Assembly: GCA_045546275.1 (NCBI GenBank)
Contig: JAZQCM010000006.1
Location: 124,001 to 188,000 of the forward strand
Direction: 5' to 3'
Length of the DNA stretch: 64,000 nucleotides
Source of the DNA: RGIG1927 sp045546275
GTDB lineage: Bacteria; Bacillota; Clostridia; UMGS1883
Shown here: positions 59,073 to 64,000 of the stretch, piece by piece
Numbering within the stretch: the first letter of the stretch is position 1
Layout: each line of letters opens with the position of its first letter
Made by a program: the position numbers and the translations under genes
The notes under the pieces: generated by a model
What the model was told of the DNA's origin: nothing
The model's input: only the letters and a program-made list of their open reading frames with translations
The model's database searches: none

Positions 59073-61556
59073 ATGGAAACATTGATGATAATTGACGGCA
59101 ACAGCATAATTAACCGTGCCTACTACGGAATAAGACCCCTTTCCACAAAGACGGGTATTCCCACAAACGGCATTTACGGATTTATGAACATTCTTTTAAA
59201 GCATCTTGGCGAGGTTGACCCTAAGTATCTTTTGGTTGCCTTTGACCTTAAAGCTCCTACCTTCCGTCATAAGGAATACAGCGAATATAAAGCTCAAAGA
59301 AAGGGCATGCCCGATGATTTAGCGGCACAAATGCCTCACTTAAAGGAACTTTTGGCTGCAATGAATGTAAAAATGCTCTCCCAGGAGGGCTACGAGGCTG
59401 ACGACATTATCGGCACAGTTTCAGCCATGTGCGAAAAAGAAGGGATAAAGTGCGTTGTTGTAACAGGCGACAAGGACGATTTACAGCTTGCAACAAATAA
59501 CACCCACATTCTTTTAACAACAACACGCATGGGTCAGACCACCGTTGAGGATTTTGACGAAAATGCGTTTATTGAAAAATATCACATTACTCCTCATGAA
59601 TTTATTGACGTTAAGGCGCTTATGGGCGATGCAAGCGACAACATTCCCGGAGTGGCAGGCATTGGCGAAAAAAGCGCATTTTCGCTTATTGAAAATTTCC
59701 ATTCCTTAGAAGGAATTTACGAAAATATTGACTCTGATATTATAAAAAAAGCACAGCGCACAAAGCTTTTGGAAGGGAAGGATTCGGCTTATTTAAGCCG
59801 TCACCTTGCCACAATTGTGTGCGACATGCCACTTGAATTACAGCTTTCTGATGCCGAAAGAGGAGAATATAACACAAACGCACTTTTAAACAAGCTTGAA
59901 GAGCTTGAGTTAAAAAAGCTTGCCGACAAGCTCCATGTTGAAAGGGTTAAGGAAGAAGTGGAGATTGTAATTGAAAAAGCTGACGAAAAGGTTTTAAAAG
60001 CCCTTGACACAAAGGAGGAATTTTTCTTTATTCTTGAAAATGACACTGTGCTATTTGACTCTTTCAGTGCACCTGTGGATCAATTAAAAGTAATATTTGA
60101 AAGTGAAAAAATTAAAAAATACACCTTTGATTACAAAAAGGTCAAGCATATTTTAAAGGATAAGGGCATTGAATTAAATGGGGACTATTACGACTTTGCA
60201 ATTGCCGAATATGTGTTAAACCCCACCGAAAAAAGCTACGACGCTCAAAACGTGTTCGAAGCTCACCAAATTATATTTGCGCCCTGTAATCTCCAAGCTC
60301 TCTTCACGGTGCAGATGGGTAAAATTGAAGAAAATAACCAAAAATCCCTATTGGAGGACATTGAGCTTCCCTTGGTAGAGGTGCTTTATGCCATGGAGGA
60401 GGAAGGCTTTCTGGTAAATCGTGATGAGCTTAAAAGCTTTGGCGAAAAATTGGGCGAAAGGCTTAACGATTTGGAAAAAGCAATTTATTTCATGGCAGGG
60501 AAGGAATTTAACATTAATTCCACAAAGCAGCTTGGTGTAATTTTGTTTGAAGAAATGGGTCTGCCCGTTGTGAAAAAAACAAAAACGGGCTACTCCACCG
60601 ACAGCGAGGTTTTAGATAAGCTTTCGGGAAAGCATGAAATTATTGATTTTATCAGCGAGTACCGCCTTTTAATGAAGCTTAAGTCAACTTATGCTGACGG
60701 ACTTTTGGCGGTTATCGCCCCCGACGGACGAATACATTCCACCTTAAACCAAACCGTTACCGCAACAGGCAGAATAAGCTCCACTGAGCCAAATTTGCAA
60801 AACATTCCCACCCGTACCCCTTTAGGCAGGGAAATCCGAAAAATGTTTGTTGCAAAGGACGGGTACTGTCTTGTCGGTGCCGACTATTCCCAGATTGAAC
60901 TTAGGGTTTTAAGTCATATTTCACAGGACGAAAACATGGTTCAGGCATTTAACGAAAACATGGATATTCACACAATGACCGCAGCAAAGGTTTTCAATGT
61001 GCCCGAATTTCTGGTAACAGAGCAAATGCGCTCCGAGGCAAAAACCGTTAACTTTGGCATTATTTACGGACAGGGCGATTTTGGACTTAGTAAAGAATTG
61101 AAAATTTCAGTAAAGGCAGCAAGAGCCTACATTGAAAGCTATTTTGAAAAATACAAGGGTGTCCGTGAATACATGGACAAAACAATTGCCGATGCAAAGG
61201 AAAACTACTTTGTTACCACTATTTTCGGCAGACGAAGATATATTGAAGAATTAAAGGCGAAAAACCGAAACCTTGTGGCATTTGGCGAAAGATGCGCCAT
61301 GAACACACCTATTCAGGGCAGTGCTGCAGATATTATAAAAATTGCAATGGTAAGAGTTTTTAATGTGTTAAAGGAAAAATGCCCCAAGAGCCACCTTGTA
61401 ATGCAGGTTCATGACGAACTTATTGTGGAGGCTCATGAGGACGAAAAAGCTTTGATTGAAGAAATTTTAAAAACCGAAATGGAAAACGCTGTGAAGCTGA
61501 ACGTGCCCCTTATAGCGGACGTTAAATCGGGCAAAAGCTGGTACGAGACGAAATAA
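59073..61556 (+). CDS. polA: DNA polymerase I
   Basis: 827 residues: 5'-3' exonuclease domain (about 1-280, with GDKDDLQL and GDASDNIPGVAGIGEKSA), a 3'-5' exonuclease-like domain (about 300-450) and the polymerase domain with RISSTEPNLQNIP, DYSQIELRVLSH, RSEAKTVNFGIIYG and MQVHDELI. In the middle domain the DxE metal site expected near FFFILENDTVLFDSF is missing, so proofreading is probably absent, as in Bacillus PolA. The ATG at 59073 follows CGGAG; the longer frame begins between the -10 box and this site. Confidence 0.97.
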   Translation: METLMIIDGNSIINRAYYGIRPLSTKTGIPTNGIYGFMNILLKHLGEVDPKYLLVAFDLKAPTFRHKEYSEYKAQRKGMPDDLAAQMPHLKELLAAMNVKMLSQEGYEADDIIGTVSAMCEKEGIKCVVVTGDKDDLQLATNNTHILLTTTRMGQTTVEDFDENAFIEKYHITPHEFIDVKALMGDASDNIPGVAGIGEKSAFSLIENFHSLEGIYENIDSDIIKKAQRTKLLEGKDSAYLSRHLATIVCDMPLELQLSDAERGEYNTNALLNKLEELELKKLADKLHVERVKEEVEIVIEKADEKVLKALDTKEEFFFILENDTVLFDSFSAPVDQLKVIFESEKIKKYTFDYKKVKHILKDKGIELNGDYYDFAIAEYVLNPTEKSYDAQNVFEAHQIIFAPCNLQALFTVQMGKIEENNQKSLLEDIELPLVEVLYAMEEEGFLVNRDELKSFGEKLGERLNDLEKAIYFMAGKEFNINSTKQLGVILFEEMGLPVVKKTKTGYSTDSEVLDKLSGKHEIIDFISEYRLLMKLKSTYADGLLAVIAPDGRIHSTLNQTVTATGRISSTEPNLQNIPTRTPLGREIRKMFVAKDGYCLVGADYSQIELRVLSHISQDENMVQAFNENMDIHTMTAAKVFNVPEFLVTEQMRSEAKTVNFGIIYGQGDFGLSKELKISVKAARAYIESYFEKYKGVREYMDKTIADAKENYFVTTIFGRRRYIEELKAKNRNLVAFGERCAMNTPIQGSAADIIKIAMVRVFNVLKEKCPKSHLVMQVHDELIVEAHEDEKALIEEILKTEMENAVKLNVPLIADVKSGKSWYETK

Positions 61557-61575
61557 AAGCAGGCTTTTATTTCGT
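61548..61575 (+). repeat. Palindrome spanning the polA stop
   Basis: Perfect 13-bp arms (61548-61560, 61563-61575), 2-nt loop; the stop TAA is in the left arm. No U run follows; repeat copy D starts next. Confidence 0.75.
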
Positions 61576-61635
61576 AAGGAATAGGTAATAAGTAATAGGG
61601 AATAAGTAAGGAGAGAATTTTGCAGGCAAAATTCT
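61576..61635. repeat. Intergenic AT-rich repeat, copy D
   Basis: Tandem GGAATAGGTAATAAGTAATA-like units, then the hairpin 61614-61635 with a 10-bp stem and AG loop (AGAATTTTGC paired with GCAAAATTCT). Relative to copies B and C the stem has C to T on one side and G to A on the other, a compensated pair. Confidence 0.78.
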
Positions 61636-61658
61636 TCTTATTGGAAAGGTAGTTTATT

Positions 61659-62249
61659 ATGAAAGGGAAATTGGTATTAGGCATTACAGGAGGCTCCGGA
61701 AGCGGGAAAAGCCAGGTTTGTAAGCTTTTGGCATCTATGGGTGCTCACATAATTGACGGTGACGAGGTTGGTCACACAGTTACCGCCCGTGAAGACGTTC
61801 TTGCGGAAATAAAGGTTACATTTGGTGACGAGGTAATAAACCCCGATGGCACTTTGAACCGAAAGGCACTTGGAAGCATGGTGTTTTCCTCAAAAAGTGC
61901 CCTTGAAACACTTAATGTTATAACTCACAAAAAAATATTTGACGAAATTGAAAAAATGCTTGTTGAAAGCGACAGCGATTTGATAGTTATTGATGCAGCT
62001 ATTTTAAAGAACACAAAGCTTAAAAACCTTTGCAACTTCATCATAAGCGTTGTTGCACCCATAAATATGAGGGTTAACCGTATTATGCAGCGTGACTATC
62101 TTACTGAAAAACAGGCATTGGACCGCATCAATTCACAGCCTACTGACGCTCAGTATGCCCACGGTGTTGATTTTGTAATTCTTAACAACGGCAATGTGGA
62201 AAACTTAAACAGAAGAGTAATTGAAATTTTTGAAACAATCCGTGGCTGA
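61659..62249 (+). CDS. coaE: Dephospho-CoA kinase
   Basis: 196 residues with the P-loop GGSGSGKS (11-18), the GADEVGH-like segment DGDEVGHTV and the lid region RINSQPTDAQ. It phosphorylates dephospho-CoA in the last step of CoA synthesis. The polA-coaE-slt order is common in Clostridia. GGAAAGGTAG precedes the ATG. Confidence 0.95.
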   Translation: MKGKLVLGITGGSGSGKSQVCKLLASMGAHIIDGDEVGHTVTAREDVLAEIKVTFGDEVINPDGTLNRKALGSMVFSSKSALETLNVITHKKIFDEIEKMLVESDSDLIVIDAAILKNTKLKNLCNFIISVVAPINMRVNRIMQRDYLTEKQALDRINSQPTDAQYAHGVDFVILNNGNVENLNRRVIEIFETIRG

Positions 62250-62275
62250 TAAAGACTAAAAAAAGGACTGACGTA

Positions 62276-62821
62276 ATGAAACTTATTAAAAATACGGTTT
62301 CGACCTTACTGTGCACATGTATACTCATAGCTTGTGTTTTTTGTGTGTATAGGCTTTTCCCTTTGAAGCATGTAGGGCTTATACGTACTTGTGCCGATGA
62401 GGCAGGGGTTGACAAATACCTTGTGGCGGCACTCATAAAGGCAGAGAGTAATTTTAATTCCAATGCAATAAGCGTGGCAGGCGCAAAGGGGATTATGCAA
62501 TTAACCGACGAAACAGCACAGTTTTGTGCCGAAAAGGAAGGCATTGAATTGTCCGAAGGCGACATTTTTAACCCTGCTGTGAATATAAAGCTTGGTGTGT
62601 ACTATCTTAAGCGCACACTGGATTTGTTCAACCAAGACGAGGTAGTAGCAATTGCAGCCTACAATGCAGGAGAGGGGAGGGTGCGTGAATGGCTAAATGA
62701 CCCCACTCTTTCGCCGGACGGCAAAAGCCTTGGTTTTATCCCCTATGAGGAAACAAAGCACCACATTGAAAAAATAAACAATTACAAAAAAATATACAAG
62801 CTGTTATATCCTAACCTATAA
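62276..62821 (+). CDS. Membrane-anchored lytic transglycosylase (SLT domain)
   Basis: 181 residues: an N-terminal hydrophobic signal or anchor (about 7-25), then a goose-type SLT domain with catalytic Glu in IKAESNFNSNAIS, GAKGIMQL and AAYNAGEGRV. It cleaves peptidoglycan between MurNAc and GlcNAc with anhydro-sugar formation. It starts 26 nt after coaE, so co-transcription is likely. Confidence 0.95.
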   Translation: MKLIKNTVSTLLCTCILIACVFCVYRLFPLKHVGLIRTCADEAGVDKYLVAALIKAESNFNSNAISVAGAKGIMQLTDETAQFCAEKEGIELSEGDIFNPAVNIKLGVYYLKRTLDLFNQDEVVAIAAYNAGEGRVREWLNDPTLSPDGKSLGFIPYEETKHHIEKINNYKKIYKLLYPNL

Positions 62822-62855
62822 AAAAATCCGATGAAATTTTTTCATCGGATTTTTG
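62821..62855. terminator. Bidirectional terminator after the transglycosylase
   Basis: Stem of 15-16 bp (about 62822-62836, 62840-62854) with T runs on both strands, overlapping the transglycosylase stop. It also serves the convergent orphan gene. Confidence 0.92.
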
Positions 62856-63512
62856 TTATTCAAATATTAATTCAAAGCTGTCACAAACGGGGACAAGGTT
62901 TTTCCATGCGAAAACCTTTGCGCTGTACGAAATTTCTTCGTCGCATATCAAAAACTCAACCACGTTGGGAGTTATGCTTTTTGCCTTGATAAGTGCGCCT
63001 TCTTTATCGTATATTGCCAACACAAACATACAGTCCGTTGGCAAATTAACCGAGCGTGCAAAAACCTCCGAACCTTCTTTGCTTATTGTTATAACAGGGG
63101 TTTTAATTCCAAACAAATATCTTTTAACGGTAATGTAAATCGGCATAAATTCTTCCGTTACAATACCTTTTCTTGCATCATCAATGGAATCGGGATACGC
63201 ATTTAAAAGAGCGTCTCGCACAAATCTGTTTTTTCGAAGCTCAAAGGCAGCCTTTATTGCATTGAACATATATGTATCAAAATTTTCTTCTGTCAACACA
63301 CCGTTATAAGTGAGAAGATTATCCTCAACACTACCTAAAAAGGCAATAATCTGATTGTCGTTTACTCCGTTATCCTTAACCTTTTGTACAAAGTCAGGAT
63401 AAAGCAGACAGCATTCGTTATATGCACCAACCTCGTCATAGTCCACCGCAAAGCAGGGGATGGACGAAAATATTAAAATGCACACAACAAGCCATGTCAC
63501 AGCCTTTTTCAT
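62856..63512 (-). CDS. Secreted protein of unknown function
   Basis: 218 residues with a signal peptide (about 1-22, cut near CFA). The helical middle part contains a VTEEF segment, and a C-terminal beta-rich domain runs from about residue 130. Its acid-rich, low-lysine mature part suggests an extracellular or spore-envelope location. I do not recognise the family, and the neighbours (a transglycosylase, rpmB) give no direct clue. AGGTGA precedes the ATG. Confidence 0.72.
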   Translation of the reverse strand: MKKAVTWLVVCILIFSSIPCFAVDYDEVGAYNECCLLYPDFVQKVKDNGVNDNQIIAFLGSVEDNLLTYNGVLTEENFDTYMFNAIKAAFELRKNRFVRDALLNAYPDSIDDARKGIVTEEFMPIYITVKRYLFGIKTPVITISKEGSEVFARSVNLPTDCMFVLAIYDKEGALIKAKSITPNVVEFLICDEEISYSAKVFAWKNLVPVCDSFELIFE

Positions 63513-63536
63513 AAATTCACCTCAGTTACACAAAAA

Positions 63537-63558
63537 AGGACGAGATTTCTCTCGTCCT
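63537..63558 (-). terminator. rpmB terminator
   Basis: Nine-bp stem (63537-63545, 63550-63558), TTTC loop, six Ts after it on the minus strand. Confidence 0.9.
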
Positions 63559-63581
63559 CTATTGTTTGCTCTCACAATTGC

Positions 63582-63770
63582 TTAGATAGCACGAACGATC
63601 TTTCCGCTGCGAAGGCAACGGCTGCACACATGGAGAGTCTTGGGAGTACCGTTTACAAGGGCCTTAACTGTTCTTACGTTAGCCTTCCATGTTCTGTTAG
63701 AACGACGATGAGAGTGGCTCACCTGGATGCCGAAAGCAACACCCTTACCGCATACATCACACTTTGCCAT
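63582..63770 (-). CDS. rpmB: 50S ribosomal protein L28
   Basis: 62 residues beginning MAKCDVCGKGV, with a second pair of cysteines in HVCSRCLRSG, giving the zinc-binding C+ form of L28. The ATG at 63770 follows TAAGGAGG; the upstream in-frame extension has no such site. Confidence 0.97.
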   Translation of the reverse strand: MAKCDVCGKGVAFGIQVSHSHRRSNRTWKANVRTVKALVNGTPKTLHVCSRCLRSGKIVRAI

Positions 63771-63853
63771 ACCAATAAACCTCCTTAGCCAAAAGTCATA
63801 AATTAAGTTCTTGTGCGGGGCACAAAAACCGATTATCAATTAATGCATTGCTT

Positions 63854-63882
63854 ATTGTAGCAAAGAAAGTTGCAAAATGCAA
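63854..63882 (-). promoter_or_regulatory. rpmB promoter
   Basis: Minus strand TTGCAT (63882-63877), 17-nt spacer, TACAAT (63859-63854) with a TG extension, the same -10 type as rpsT. Confidence 0.8.
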
Positions 63883-63942
63883 GAGTTTTTTTCAAAAATT
63901 TTAAAAAATATTTTCAAACGCCCTTTTGTAGGCTAAAATTCC

Positions 63943-63971
63943 TTGACGAAACGGCGTTTTGGGTTTATAAT
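63943..63971 (+). promoter_or_regulatory. Promoter reading out of the window
   Basis: TTGACG (63943-63948), 17-nt spacer, TATAAT (63966-63971). It drives a gene beyond 64000 that is not visible. Confidence 0.8.
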
Positions 63972-64000
63972 AGCATAAATATATATGTAAAAAATGCGGA

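Noticed and set aside
1..64000. Prophage, integrative element or CRISPR-Cas locus
   Set aside because: No integrase, transposase, phage structural or cas genes are seen. tRNA-Thr and tRNA-Tyr at 6.5 kb have no adjacent integrase or visible direct repeat of their 3' ends.

Overview
The window is a 64 kb chromosomal segment of a low-GC, endospore-forming member of the Clostridia, probably an anaerobic gut or rumen lineage. The evidence is sporulation and germination proteins (YtvI, YpeB, a SpoVB-like flippase), the Firmicutes-type rimP-nusA-ylxR-ylxQ-infB-rbfA-nrnA-truB-ribF operon, RqcP, a type III pantothenate kinase, a 2[4Fe-4S] ferredoxin, and promoters with TTGACA/TATAAT boxes, 17-nt spacers and frequent TG extensions. 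I see no prophage, insertion sequence with transposase, CRISPR array or rRNA. Most genes are housekeeping, with several accessory loci between them.

Layout. 1-6.4 kb: CPBP protease (cut by the window edge), ytvI, ypeB, HU, a SpoVB-like flippase with a DUF624 protein, and rpsT. 6.4-7.4 kb: tRNA-Thr, tRNA-Tyr and a small membrane protein. 7.4-15.2 kb: a molybdenum locus. On the minus strand lie a siderophore-type ABC importer (substrate-binding protein, permease, ATPase) and a ModE-like/MocA fusion. Divergent from it are the FAD, 2Fe-2S and molybdopterin subunits of a xanthine-dehydrogenase-family enzyme and a YbaK protein. 15.3-21.2 kb: oppBCDFA. 21.4-24.2 kb: LCP protein, lipoprotein cyclophilin, gap. 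24.2-26.9 kb: ABC exporter with PqqD protein, then two small genes, one apparently split by a frameshift. 27-28.6 kb: phosphodiesterase, coaX and a membrane protein.

28.7-33.1 kb is an unsaturated-uronate (pectin-type) catabolic operon: transaldolase/FSA, kduD, kduI, a lone LUD-domain protein and kdgK. KDPG aldolase (eda) lies at 47.3 kb beside guaB, so the route from 4-deoxy-5-ketouronate to pyruvate and glyceraldehyde-3-phosphate is complete in the window, with gap downstream. 33.1-37.1 kb: rpsO and pnp with structured leaders, and an M16 peptidase. 37.1-42.8 kb: GH127 glycosidase, M18 aminopeptidase, rqcP and a secreted discoidin-repeat protein. 42.8-48.8 kb: rsmI, a tRNA m6A methyltransferase, ferredoxin, dusB, guaB, eda, mscS. 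48.9-51.3 kb: an active LysM L,D-transpeptidase translationally coupled to a degenerate paralogue, and an AT-rich secreted orphan. 51.4-58.9 kb: the rimP-ribF operon. 59-64 kb: polA, coaE, a lytic transglycosylase, an orphan secreted protein and rpmB.

The least expected signals are structural. (1) A family of intergenic repeats joins AATAGTGAATA-like tandem units to a conserved 10-bp hairpin, with paired base changes between copies, and three copies start directly after a palindrome that spans a stop codon. (2) Stop-codon-spanning palindromes recur at eight gene ends. (3) A hairpin with 51-nt arms lies inside the uronate operon. (4) A pseudo-L,D-transpeptidase is coupled to an active one. (5) A ModE-MocA fusion sits beside a promoter-overlapping operator-like palindrome. 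All functional statements rest on motif reading; no search was run.
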